This document shows positions 44,198-55,629 of a stretch of 64,000 bases of DNA, in pieces (position 1 is the first letter of the stretch; each line of letters begins with the position of its first letter). Below the pieces are notes generated by a model that was given only the letters and a program-made list of their open reading frames with translations, searched no databases and was not told the origin of the DNA. The stretch covers positions 323,511-387,510 of the forward strand of contig JACEEZ010020494.1 in assembly GCA_016584305.1 (NCBI GenBank), given 5' to 3'. The stretch comes from Chionoecetes opilio. Lineage: Eukaryota; Arthropoda; Malacostraca; Decapoda; Majidae. The position numbers and the translations under genes are program-made.

Positions 44198-45121
44198 ACC
44201 GGTATTACCAAAACTTAATCATAGCTATGACATAAATGTATCATTACTCTTGAATATCATACATTTTTATCATACGCCATTTATCATAAGTTTGGAATCT
44301 AGCACAATTTTCTATCATATGCGTCTGCTAAATATAGCGTCATTGTTTCTTTAAAATGGTTATATAATCAGAAAATTCATCCTTTGACCACGTTTATATG
44401 GATTGATACTTCTTCCCTTATGTTTATAAACTGTTTAGGGGAGTGACACAGAGAGTAATGTAGTAATTAAATTCCCGAAAATTTAAAGGCATCATAGATG
44501 TACCGTTGAGCAGAAATCTGTGTAAACACCGGACAGAGTTGCCAGATGGCGATGTTTTCGATCTAAAAGCCGTTTGTACAAAGTTGGTGAGGAACAATAT
44601 GCCCTCACACGGTCAAACCGGTATTTCCTAATCAGCTGTGCAATCACCTCAGCTCACTCAACACATCCCTATGTGGGCGAATATTCCTTCACTGAGGCTG
44701 TTATTGTGTTTTCGGCCCTGTTGACAGTAGGAAAGTTTATCATAGTCGCGGGGCCGGTTATCATAGTCGCGCTAGAACTGGGTGAACCCACTCTTAGCCC
44801 CACACGGTCTACTCGGTATTTCCTAATCAGCTCTGCAAACACTCACTCACTCAACACCCTCCCTATGTGGGCGAATAGTCCTTCACTGAGGCTGTTTTTG
44901 GTCTCGGTCCTGTTTTTACAGCTGGAAAGCTTATCATAGTCGCGGGGCCGTTATCATAGTCGCGCTAGAAACTCGGTGAACCCCCCTCTTAGCCTCGCGC
45001 GCGGTTTGTGATAGTCCCCCCCCCCAATTTATGATATTCGCCAGCCAGTTGTGACTATAATGGGCCATTTTGTCCAGCTATGATATACGTTCTTAACTAT
45101 GATCGCTTTGGTAATACCGGT
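44198..45121. mobile_element. TATCATA word-repeat TIR element
   Basis: Left CCGGTATTACCAAAACTTAA+TCATAG and right CTATGATCGCTTTGGTAATA+CCGGT are inverted. The interior holds an about 205-bp tandem pair (44600-44800 and 44812-45000: ACACGGTC.AC.CGGTATTTCC ... TTATCATAGTCGCGGGGCCG) and at least ten TATCATA/TTATCATA words. Sequence quality is good in this island. Confidence 0.75.
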
Positions 45122-45760
45122 ACAGGCACCCACTGTCAGTCCTTCTCGCCCCCCCCCTTCCCCCCGGCATCACCACCCGAACCTACCCACCCGCACTTCA
45201 AGGTTGCCCTACCAACACCACCTCACTACCTGGTCTTTGTGCCAGCCAGGGCAGAGATGCTCGAAAGAGTTACGGGCCCGTTAAGTACTCCCCTAAGGGA
45301 CTTACCTCGTACGCCTCTAAGGGAGAAAGTTCAAAACCATTTTTTTACTTGCTAACGGGACCGCGAGGTAAGGTGGTCGGGAGCACCCTTAACAAACTAA
45401 AGGCGGCTCAACTAGCACTTTTTCCGTCTAGTTTTTTCAAGCGACTTTCTACAAAAATAAAAATTTTTGACTGCAAAGTCAGCAAAACCGTCACACACAC
45501 AGAATCGTTTGCCTGCATCACCAGTCAGCTGGTCGACGAAAAAAACATGGTTCTTTTGGGTTTGTGGTTTAAAAACCACTTTGTGGTTAAGATTATGTTC
45601 ATTAAAACCTTAATTTTTAGGGTTAAATTTTTCTTTAAAAACCTATAAGGTTGGTTGGGTTATTAAAATTTTGGTTGGGCCTTAGGTTTTTAAAAATAAT
45701 AAAGGAAAGGGTTTTTGGTTTTAATTTTTTTTTATTTATTTTTTGATTTTTTTTGTTTTT
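45122..45760. other. Unassigned sequence with reversed GGTTTTAATG relatives
   Basis: 45590-45720 reads like the inverse of the CCTAACC unit block (TTAAAACCTTAATTTTTAGG, ACCTATAAGGTTGGTTGGG). The rest is unassigned; the 91-99-codon frames have no motif. Confidence 0.4.
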
Positions 45761-46129
45761 CTTTGCGCAAAAAAAAACTATCTCCATTACAACACGCCCC
45801 TTTTTGTGGGCCAAGAAAAAAAAAGGTTTTTGCCCTCTGAAAACGCCCCGCGAAACTCCCCGCCCAAAATTACCGAAGGGTTAAAATTTAAAGTGCCTTG
45901 TAAGTTTTAAGTTGTAGTAGAAAACAATTTTTTCATGAATCAAAAAAAAAGAACCCTAAAAGGCTTGGGGGAGCCCCCCCAAAACTTCTGCGGTTTAAAT
46001 GCCCCCAAAAAACATATTTTACCGAAAAAAGGAAAGTGGGTACTTATTATTTTTGCCGTTTCTTTAGCTGTGTTTTTCCTGTGACTGTAGTTTGTTTTTT
46101 GTGCAAGGGAATTTTCTAAATTCAGATAA

Positions 46130-48060
46130 GGATTTTTGGGTTTTGGTTGGGGTTGGGAAAGGAATTCATGATTCTTAAAAACCACTGGTGTCTGGTGAGT
46201 TCAAAGGGGGTAAAAAAACCTTTTCCCCCACACCCCTGGGCATTCAGGGGGTTCTTACACCATGTTTTTCCCAGGGGTTTTGTCTGGTGAGGCCCACTTT
46301 TTGTGTAAATCTTTTCCCACATCAAAACATTCAAAAAATTCTTAAAAAACCACTGGGTGCCGGGTGTGGGGGGAGGTGCCCCCATAGTGGGCAAATTTTT
46401 TCCCCATTAAAAAAATTCATAATTTTTAACACCAGGGTGTGTCAGGGTGTGTAGGGTTGGGGGCCCATTGAGCAAATCTTTTCCCACACTCTAAAAAAAA
46501 TTCAAAATTTTTTAACCCCCACTGTGTGTCGGGGGTGTGTGAGGTAAGGTCCTCTTTGTAGTAAATCTTTTCCCAAACTCTAGGCATTCAGATTTTTAAC
46601 ACCACTGTGTGTGGGGGGTGTGTCTGGTGAGGTCACTCTTTGTAGTAAATTTTTTCCCACATTTAAAACATTCCAAAATTTTTAAACACCCTGGTGCCCA
46701 GGGTGGGGTTGGTGGTGGGGGTCACTCTTTGTAAATTTTTTTCCCCCACCCCTAAACTTTCAAAATTTTTAAACACCACTGGGGGTGTCAGGGTTGTGGG
46801 TGAGGGGAAACCCATTTAGAAAAATTTTTTCCCCCCAAACCACTCAAAAATTTTCAAAATTCTTAAAACCACCAAGGTGTGTCATGGTTTGTGAGGTGAG
46901 GCCCACTCTTTGTAGAAAAAATTTTTTTCCTTTACACTCTAGGCTTTCATGTTTCAAACCCAAACTGTGTGTCAGGGTGTTTTTTGGGGTGAGCGGGACT
47001 CTTTTTTTAGCAAATCTTGCCCCAAACCTCAAAACTTCAAAATTTCAAACCCCAAATGTGGGGTCGGGGTGTGTGTGGTGAGGTAAACCCATTGTAGCAA
47101 ATTTTTCCCCCCACTCAAACTTCATAATTTTTTTAAAACACCACTGTGGCCCAGGGTGTTAGGGTGGGGTTTGCCCAATTGTACAAATTTTTTTCCCACA
47201 CTCAAAACTTTCATAATTCTTAACACCACTGGGGTGTCAGGGTGTGGCGGTGAGGTAAACCCTTTGGGTAGCAAATTTTTCCCCAACACTCAAAACCATT
47301 TCATAATTTTTAAAAACCCACTGGGGGTTCGGGGGGGTTGTTTTTCGGTGAGTTGCCCTTTGTAGTAAATTTTTTTCCCACACTTTTAAATATTCAAAAT
47401 TTTCTCAACACCCCTGTGGCCGGGGTGATTTTCAGAAAAGGGGTAAAAAAACCTTTTTCCCACACTCGGGCATTCAGGGTTTCTTAACACCACGGTCTGC
47501 CCGGGTTGTGTCTGGTGGGGTTCACTTTTTGGGTAGAAAATCTTTTCCCACATTTTCAAAAACTTCAAAATTTCTTAAAACCACTGTGTTTTCAGGGTGT
47601 GTGGTGAGGTCACTCTATGTAGAAAATTTTTTTTCCCACACCAAAAACATTCAAATTTTAAAAACCACTTTGTTGTCAGGGTGGGGTGGGGTTTGAGGCC
47701 CTTTTGTAGAAAATTTTTTCCCCCACCTCTAAAACTTTCAAAAATTTCTTAACAACCACTGTGTGTCAGGGTGTGTGTGGTGGGGGGTAAACCCCATTGT
47801 GGGCAAATCTTTTCCCCACATCTAAACATTCAAATTCAAAACCCCACTGTTTTTCCCAGGGTGTGTAGGTGAGGTGACCCATTTAGCAAATTTTTCCCAC
47901 ACTTAAACTTTAAATTTTTTTAACACCACTGTGTGCAGGGTTTTTGTGTGGTGGGGTTAACTTTTGTAGAAAATCTTTTCCCACATTTCAAAAACATTCA
48001 TAATTTTAACCCCACTGTTGTAAAGGGTTGTTTTCCCGGTGATTTGACCTTTTTAAAAAG
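46130..48060 (-). CDS. C2H2 multi-zinc-finger array (~21 fingers), frame-disrupted
   Basis: A tandem repeat of about 84-90 bp that, read on the minus strand, encodes one classical C2H2 zinc finger per unit (28 codons). The consensus core is ECGKRFTTKSDLTRHTLTH, with an SGVK-type linker where TGEKP usually stands. I count about 21 TTTTCCCAC anchors (the inverse of the GKRF codons), from about 46215 to 47975. The helix residues TKSDLTR are nearly the same in every unit. Known for the family: such proteins bind DNA and usually act as nuclear transcription regulators. As written, no long frame survives, because most units have one to three homopolymer length changes. This fits assembly error at least as well as a pseudogene. 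The amino end and any N-terminal domain should lie to the right of 48060; the last finger lies near 46145-46230. No neighbouring exon is recognised. Confidence 0.8.
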
Positions 48061-49190
48061 AAATTTTTTTAAAATGGGTTAAGCAGAGCCCGGGTTGGCT
48101 TTTAATATAGAACCGGCTTTTAAATAAATCTACATGTCCCAATACATTTGAAATTTTTAATACTTCAAAAACGTATTAAATTTAAAATTTGAAAAAAACT
48201 TACTGATTTATATCGAAATTTTTAAAAGAAATCACATGGTTTTTTGTTTTGGACTAAAAAATTTGGATTTCCCCAAACTTTGCAACAAAGACGTAAAGGG
48301 GCGATGCCTCAGACTGACTGAGGGCAGATGGCCCAACTAGCCCAGAGCGAAAAAAAAACTATTTCCGGGAAGGACGAAGTTCGACAAACCCTAGAGGGGA
48401 AAAAGTGCTATTTGGGGACGCCCCTTAAGGGAGTGAAATTTGAAGTGGCTAGAGTAAACAAAAAATAAATTAAAAGTTTTTATCCCTATAAAATTTTTAT
48501 GTTTTTTTTGTGTTTTTAAAAAGAGCCTTTTCAGGGCCTTGCCTTTTTGGGAAAATTGATGTTTTTATTTTTTGCTTCATTGCCCTCCATATATTCATTT
48601 TTAAAAAACAATACCTATAGTACTTGTAAAAAATTTCCCATTTTCGGGGCCCAAACCTATATAAAAAAATATTATGGGTTTCAACTTCTTGAATCAAAAC
48701 TTTATATTTTCTCATACACTTTTGGGCAGCAAATAATGCGGGGGTGGGGGTTTGGTATCAAATTTTGGGGAGGTACTAGTAAAAAACGAAACGTATTACA
48801 CACAAGAAAGGGAAAATTATTATAAATTTATATTTCCCTTGCACACAATTGCACTTTTGTCCCCAGGAGGTTTTTTAGCCCCCCCGTGTTTTTCTTGTCT
48901 GACCAAAAGGGACGAACGCGCAGTTTTTGTCCCCCATAACAGAGTAACCCCCGGGGCCAAAGGGAAATAGGCTTTACTCGGCGCGGGCCCGGGCAGGGGT
49001 CTATAATACAAATTTTGGGGGGCACGCGAGACCAAAACCTAAAATCAGGCATAAGGGGGTTAAAACCCTGGGTACGTCTCTGTAGAAATCAGGGGAAATT
49101 TTTACGCTGAAAGGCTAATGTGGCAGTAGGTATTATCGAAACTTCGGGGCGATAGTGAGCAAAAAAAAATGGGGTAGTTTTTTGGTTTAA
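48061..49190. other. Unassigned noisy sequence right of the zinc-finger array
   Basis: The place where an N-terminal exon of the finger protein would be expected. No readable domain or clear splice signal is seen, and homopolymer noise is heavy. Confidence 0.4.
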
Positions 49191-50770
49191 AGGTTTTTTG
49201 TTTAGGTCGGGTTTTAGGTTAGGTAAGGTTTATGATGGGTTTGTGTTAAATTTGTTTAGGGGAATTTGGGTTTAAAATAACCCGTCCGGGGGACTTTTTC
49301 CAAAAAGAGGCCGGTTTTTTAAGCATAAAAAGCGCTTTTTGAAGTCTCTTTAAATTTTTTTATCGGGCCCCCTGACAGCTGAGAGCATGATGTTTTGGTT
49401 AAAAAGGGGGCGCTGCTCGTGTTTGGGTTAGCAAAATTTTTCCCACAAAATTTCCCTAGAAACCCCTATTTTTCCCCACCCAAGGCACCGATAACCGTAC
49501 GGGAGTGAGGGCTGGGTCGAGCTTTCTCCTCGGGGCCCCCCCCGGGTAAGGTTATTGTAGCCAAAACACCGTAATTTGCCCTTACCGGGGAATTTTCGAG
49601 CCCCCCCTGCCCAGAAACCTCACCCACGCGGCATTTCCCCCCGCTCCCAGCCCTCCCACCAGACACACGAAAAACCCCACCAAAATGCCTCCCCCCCACC
49701 CCCACTACCTCCCAAAAACTTTATTTTTAGTGGTTGACTTTTAAAATATACCTTAAAACACTTTTGGGAAAGACATAGCCGAAAATTTCATAAAAATATA
49801 TTCCCCAATAAAAAAATACGGAAATTACTTGCTTATTTCTGGGGGGGAAATCTCTGTTTTTTAAAGTATCGTCCAAAACCAAAAGAACCCCGTATACCCC
49901 GGGGCTGTTCACGGGGACAATGTTTTGGGAAATTTCGGGGGTCTGGGGCCTGCGGGGGCTCCCGACAAAGGAAAAAATATAGGGTCTATGGACTATCATA
50001 TGATGGTTTTTTCATTTTATATGATATACTGCAATCTTTCGTAAATGTTTTTTCTGTAATATTATCAAAAAAAAAACAGTAAAAAAAACGCTAAAGAAAT
50101 CCCTTACGAGACTTGAAGAAATAAAGCATGGAAATTAAATTCACTTAAAATCTTCGCCATTTTAAAAATTTTCGAAGGGCAACTTTTTTCATGAAGGGTA
50201 TCAATAGAAGGGGCAATTTTATTTGCTTTCCCAAATTTCAATTTTTTCGTTTTTCTGATAAATGAAATTTGAACCTGCTTTAAATTTCGTCAAATAAAAA
50301 AAATAAAAATATCAATTTGGGGAATTTTCCCGTTGATGATGTTATTTATTTTTCTTTTTTTTATATTTCCCTTTTCTGATAAATGGAAATTTGTTTCCCG
50401 TATAAATTAGCGTTGGGCTAAATAAAAAAACCTCTCAACGGGAAAAATTTCCCGATTGATGTTTTTTTTTTATTTAGTTTTAAAGTTTTAATTTTTGCAT
50501 GGTTCTAAAATTCCCTTTTTGGATAACGGGAAAAATAAAAAATGGGAAAACTAATTTAAAAATTGGGGCTTTTGATAACCCCTTTTGAAAAAAAGTTGAA
50601 AATTTGCAAAGTTTTTAAAAGGGGAAGAGGGTTTAAAATGAATATTAAGTTTGCATATTTTTTCAGATCTCGTTTAAAGGAATTTTTTTTACCGGGTTTT
50701 TTTCTGTTTTTTTTTTTGAAAAATTTATAGAAAAAAAAAAACATTTACGAAGATTTCAGTATAAACCTAT
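49191..50770. mobile_element. Foldback element, noisy copy
   Basis: 49740-49810 (AGACATAGCCGAAAATTTCAT+AAAAATATATT) matches 61340-61378. 49995-50760 follows the foldback at 61589-62520 (CTTTCGTAAATG, ATCAATAGAAGGGGC, CTGATAAATGAAATT, CCCGTTGATGATGTTATTTA, TAAATTAGCGTTGGGCTAAA, GATTTCAGTATAAACC). A short CCTAA-related run (GGTTTTAGGTTAGGTAAGG) lies at 49210-49229. Confidence 0.75.
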
Positions 50771-51114
50771 ATACTGAAAACCAGTCATAAAGATCCGTAA
50801 AAATAATATATATGAATCCGAGCGGGCCCTCCCGACTTCAGGCCCCTTGGGGCGAAAAGGGCCCATATTTTCCCTGCACAGTCCCGGTTTTACAAATGGT
50901 TTTAAAGGGCCAAAACCCATTTTTTTTTCATAAAAAGTTGAAAGTTTATTCAAAAAAACCTAATTTTACAAAAAATAAATTTTAAAATCCACGGGCCCTT
51001 TTTTTCCCTAAAAAACCCCGACTTTGTAAAAAGGCTGGGAAATTTTTTTTTCATCCTGTCAACAGGGGCCCCCGAAAAATTTTGATGGGCTTCACTGAAG
51101 GTGTTCACCCGGGG
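50771..51114. other. Unassigned noisy sequence
   Basis: No feature recognised. Confidence 0.45.
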
Positions 51115-51202
51115 GAAGAGAGAGAGAAAGGAGAGAGAAGAGAAGGGGGAGAGAGAGAGAGAAAAGGAGAGGAGGAGAGGGATGGATGGATGGATGGATG
51201 CC
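51115..51202. repeat. (GA)n followed by (ATGG)n
   Basis: GAGAGA tract to 51180, then ATGGATGGATGG, the inverse of the ATCC words at 0.54-2.08 kb. Confidence 0.9.
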
Positions 51203-51242
51203 CGGAGTCCTAAAATCTGTAAATTTTTCACTCTACTTAATT

Positions 51243-52690
51243 TCCCCCCCCCCCAACCCAAAATCCCAAAAAACCCCCCCCAATCCCCCTGTTTCCTCCC
51301 ACATCCCCACTTTCCCAAAAACCCCTCCCCCCCCCCCCAACCCCAAACCCCCAAAACCCAACCCCCTTCCAACCCCCTTTAAACCCGTTCCAACAAAAAC
51401 CCTCCCCTTCCACCATCTCCAACACCCATTCCCCTTTTCCCCCACCACCAACATCCACCCCCCTTTTCCCCCAAATAAAATTCCCCTCCCCTTCCCCAAC
51501 CACCAAACCAAACCCCTCCCCTTCCCCCCCCTTTTCCCCAAAATCCACCCCTTCCCCCACCACCAACATTTCCCCCACCAACCTCAAAAACCCCCCTTTC
51601 CCCCCCCACTAACTTCCCCTCCTTTCCCCCAAACCCCCAAACCCCCCCCTTCCCCCCCCCCATCTCCAAACCCCCAAACCCCTTCCCCCCTTTCCCCCAC
51701 CACCAACAACCCCCCCCTTCCCCCCCCAACCCCCCCCCCCCCAACTCCCATCCCCTTCCCCCAAACCCCCAAAAACCCATCCCCTTCCCCCTCTCCAAAA
51801 CATCCCCTCCCCCTTTTTCCCCCCAAACCCAAAATTACCCCCTCCCCCACCCCCCAAAACCCAACCCCCTTCCCCCCCCACTAAAATCCCATCCCCCCTT
51901 TTTCCCAAAACCCAAACCCAAAAATTATTTTCCCCTTTCCCCCAAACCCCCCAACACCCCCCACTTTCCCCCAACCACCAAAAACCCAACCCCTTTCCCC
52001 CACCACTAACTCCTCCCCCTTCCCCCAACCCACCAACACCCATCCCCCTTTCCCCCAAAAACCAACAAACCCCCCCCCAAAACCCCAAAACCCCCCCCCT
52101 TTCCCCCAACCCCCAAAAAACCCCCCCCCCCAAAACCCATCCCCCTTTCCCCAAAAAACCCAAACCCCCTTTCCCCAAAACCCCCATTCCCCCCCCCCTT
52201 CCCCCACCCCCAACATCCACCCACTTCCCAACCACCAAAAACCCATCCCCCCTTTCCCCCAAACCCCAACCCCCCCCCCCCCTTCCCCAAAACCCCCAAA
52301 ATCCCCCCCCCTTCCCCACCACCAACACCCACCCCCCCTTTTCCCCCAAACCAACCAAAAACCCATCCCCCCTTTCCCCCCCCAAACCCCCCACCCACCC
52401 CCTTCCCCAACCCCCAACATTTCCAACCCCCTTTTTCCCCCCAAAACCCAAAACCCCCCCCTTCCCCCCAACCCCCAACCCCCCCCCAACCCCAACCCCT
52501 TTCCCCAAACCCCCAAAAACCCATCCCCTTTTCCCCAACCCCCAAACCCCCCCACCCCCCCTTCTCCAACCACCAACATCCACCCACTTCCCCCCCCAAA
52601 CCCCCAAAAACCCCCCCCTTCCCCCAAACCCCCCAACCCCTCCACCCCCCTTTACCCCCCCCAGTTTTTTTCCCCACCTTCACCCCCAAA
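51243..52690. repeat. C-rich minisatellite, ~32-bp unit
   Basis: About 1.45 kb of CCCCTTTCCCCCAAACCCC and ACCACCAACACCCATCC words, average unit about 30-35 bp, almost only C, A and T on the + strand. Gly/Trp/Val-rich minus frames (up to 332 codons) are repeat translations. Confidence 0.93.
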
Positions 52691-52739
52691 CCCCCAACGT
52701 CCGTCTGACGCACAAACTTTTTTTTTTCACATTTTTTTG

Positions 52740-53130
52740 CCTATTTGGGCCTGATCGGTGCAAAACTTCTCTGGAAAGGCCCCCAAAAATTTCTTGCTGC
52801 ACCCATCAAAAGGGTGTGTGGATACCAACCATATCGCAAAAAAAAATCTACGGAAACCCCCCCAAATTCTTCAAGTACTTTTTATTTCCTCCGCTAACAA
52901 AAATTTGGGGGGGTTATGTTTTCCCCCCCGATTTTGTCTGTCTGTCTGTCTGTTTTTTTTAGGGGTACAGGATTTTTCGGAAAAGTTTCCAATAGATTTG
53001 GCCCCCAATCATATACCAAGTCTATTTGGGGATAAGGAAGAACTGAAATTTTAAAATTTTGGAGAAATTTTATGACAACGTTTTTCCATAGCAACCAAAT
53101 TTAAATATTCGGGGGGAGGGGTTTAAAGCG
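52740..53130 (+). repeat. (GTCT)n-associated dispersed repeat
   Basis: GTCTGTCTGTCTGTCTG (52937-52953) followed by TAGGGGTACAGGATTTTTCG ... AAGGAAGAACTGAAATTTT ... ATGACAACGTTTTTCCATAG + CAACCAAATTTAAAT. This layout is familiar to me from common invertebrate interspersed repeats, but the family cannot be named here. Confidence 0.5.
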
Positions 53131-53449
53131 CCCCCTACTGAAGGGCCCCCCCCCCCGTTTTCTCTTGTTTTACGTCTTTTTTGGATTACGCGGGAAAAAG
53201 AGGAGAAAACCCTTTAGACGTCACCGAACCCTGGCCATGTTTTTCCAGTTTCCAGCAGCGTTTTTGAAGGGCGGGGAATTTTCAGATTTTTTTTGGGGGA
53301 TTTTTAAAGGGCCAGAAAGGGGTGATCCCAAAAAGGAGGGCCACCCAAATTAAAACACAAAAACCCTTTGGGGTAAAAAAAAACATTTATTTTAAGGGCC
53401 CGGGAGGAGGGGAAAAAAGAAAAGTATTAAAAAAGTGAATTTGGGGAAA

Positions 53450-55462
53450 AACATGAAAAATTAAAATCCCAGTTTCTAAGAACAATTTTGAGGGTTAAAA
53501 GTAAACAGAAAAGGCGAAAAGGGGGCCCAAAGGGGTTTCTATAGGTATATAAAAAAAAGTCAAGGGAATTAGTTGGGCCGTTAAGGTCCCGGAAAAGGGG
53601 GAGGTCTTAAATACGGATGAGGATATGTTTTAGGGGTCTAAAAGATTATTTCCTAAGTGTTTTTTCGGAGGGGGGTACACAGACATACCTGAAAGTGAAC
53701 AGATGGTTTAAAAAGGGAAACGATGAGGGGGAAACTCAAAAGATTTGGAAAAACTAAAAGGGAAAAGGTGGAGGAGGGTATAGAAAAAAGGGAAAAAAAT
53801 TTTAAAAACGCCCCGGGCCGATGAAAGTTATCCCAGGGGATTAAAGGAAAGCAAGGAAATTTTTTAGTGGGGCGTTAGTGCACATTTTTTTTTTTTTTGG
53901 AAATCGGTTGAGATAGGCCATGTCCCCTTATTTGGAGGGAAAAGGGGAAAGGGTTTTTTCCCATATTTAAAAAAGGGAGACAGGAAAGGGCTAAAGTAAA
54001 AATTAAACAACCCCTAAGTCTAAAAAATCAGTGGTGGGGAAAAATTAATTTGGGAAATTTTTTTTCAAAAAAAAATTAGAGAGCACTTAGATAACATAGT
54101 TTTTATCAAGGGGTTCACAAAGGAAAAACAAAACCCAAAGGTTTGGTAATTTTCCCCAACCAATTTATTTAGTTTTTTTTAGGAAAGGGTTTTTGAACGG
54201 GGGAGATAATGATAAGGATTAAAGTATAAATAAACTGGACCTTATTAAAGGGATTTGACAAAAATACCCCCAGACGACTCTTAAAAAGGTTTTGGACCAT
54301 GGTATGAGGGAAAAAGGGTTTTCATTGAATCAGAGCTTGGCCCAAGTAATAGGCAACCCAAAAGGGGTTTCAATTAAAAGGTTTTAAAAATTTTGAATGG
54401 GGGACTGGTTTTACAAAATGGAGTTCCACAAGGGTCTTTTTTTTGGGCCCATTAATTTTTGATTTTTCATTTAACGGGCTTGGGTAGTGGGGGTTAAACA
54501 GTGATACAGCCCAAATTTTCTGATGATACTAATTTGGGAGGGTTATTGGAAAACAATTTTGACGTAAAAAAATTGCAGGGGGCTTTGAAAAAACTTAAAA
54601 CGATTTGGGCAGTCAGATGGCAGATGGAATTTTAAAATTTTATAAAAGTTAAACGTTATGAATGTTGGTAGAAAAAAAACTGGAAAAAGATACACCATAA
54701 ACAAGTACCGGGTGAAAAGATCAGAAGGTGAAAAAAAATCTTGGAAATGAGGGTGAGCCCGAAACCCCCGACCTAGGGGAAAAAAAAGTATTGAGGCCAA
54801 AAAATAGAGCTAATAGAGTATTTGGATTCATTAAAACCCGAAAATGTTAAAAGTAGAAGGCAAAAGTTTTTCTAAAGCTTTTTTCGGCCCCTGTTTAGGG
54901 GCCCCACCTAGACATGCAGTTCAGTTTTGGTCTCCATTTACCGGGTGGAATAGTGTTTTTTAGAAAAAGTGCAGAAAGGATGGGCCAAAAAGTACAAGGG
55001 TGCGTAACTTTTGGTTTTTAGAAGATTTTAAGTTTTTAAAATTAAAACTCACTCCCAAAAGAAAGCAGAGGGAAGGGGCGATTTGAAAAAAGTTTTTTAA
55101 AAGGGGTAAAAAGGGGTTTTTAAAAAAGAGAGGAGGGGAAAAAATTTGAAAGGGGGTTTTTTTAACCCGGGTTTGAAAAAAGAAGTAACGGATTTAAGCT
55201 GGAAAAAATGTGATTTAGAAAAGGGAAAAATTGGGGAAAAAAGGGTTTCAAATAGGGTGGTGAAAAAAATGGGAAAGGTCCCCAGTAACAGGTATTTTGT
55301 GCTGGGGTCTTTGGGAGCTTTTAAAAGGGGAGCGGGGTAGGTTCAAAGGATGGGGGAAAGAAGTGGGTGTAGGTAGTGTTAGGTGAAGGAACTACCCCCG
55401 GGGTTTGGCCCCGCGGCCTCTTGTAGGTTTTCCTTTTTTTTCTTATGTTATTATGTTATTAT
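53450..55462 (+). mobile_element. LINE C: CR1-like non-LTR retrotransposon, 3' half
   Basis: The fullest copy of the family whose tails occur at 5.8, 6.5, 14.7, 17.0 and 22.1 kb. In order: PKGFY.YIK (~53525-53560), VGPL...VLNTDEDM...LKDYFLSVF (~53570-53675), a FDK.P.RLLK block (~54255-54290), GVPQGS (~54423-54440), active site FSDDT at 54516-54530, W.VRWQMEF (~54605-54635), ANRVFGFIK (~54808-54835), RPHL-M-QF-FW-P / VEK-VQR-MA (~54895-54990), and the SFKR..., stop, 3' UTR end with TTCTTATGTTATTATG (55439-55454). The family order is that of CR1-type ORF2. Endonuclease and ORF1 are not seen. Frameshifts at homopolymers; no intact frame. Confidence 0.82.
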
Positions 55463-55627
55463 TAAAAAAAGGCTGACTGGATGCAAAAAATGACAACATA
55501 TTGTTGATACACTCGATAATGTATCTACATAGCTCTAACTACATAAAATCAGGAATGATAAAAATTAATGGTCTGGACGATTACTTTAAGTCTTTAAATA
55601 CAACGATAAAACTGCAGTTTAATACAA
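55463..55627. other. Short unassigned spacer, sequence quality restored
   Basis: Homopolymers return to normal length from about 55480 onward. Confidence 0.5.
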
Positions 55628-55629
55628 TA

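Noticed and set aside
51609..52713. Gly/Trp/Val-rich frames up to 332 codons, like a glycine-rich cuticle protein
   Set aside because: Translation of the C-rich minisatellite on the minus strand, open in several frames.
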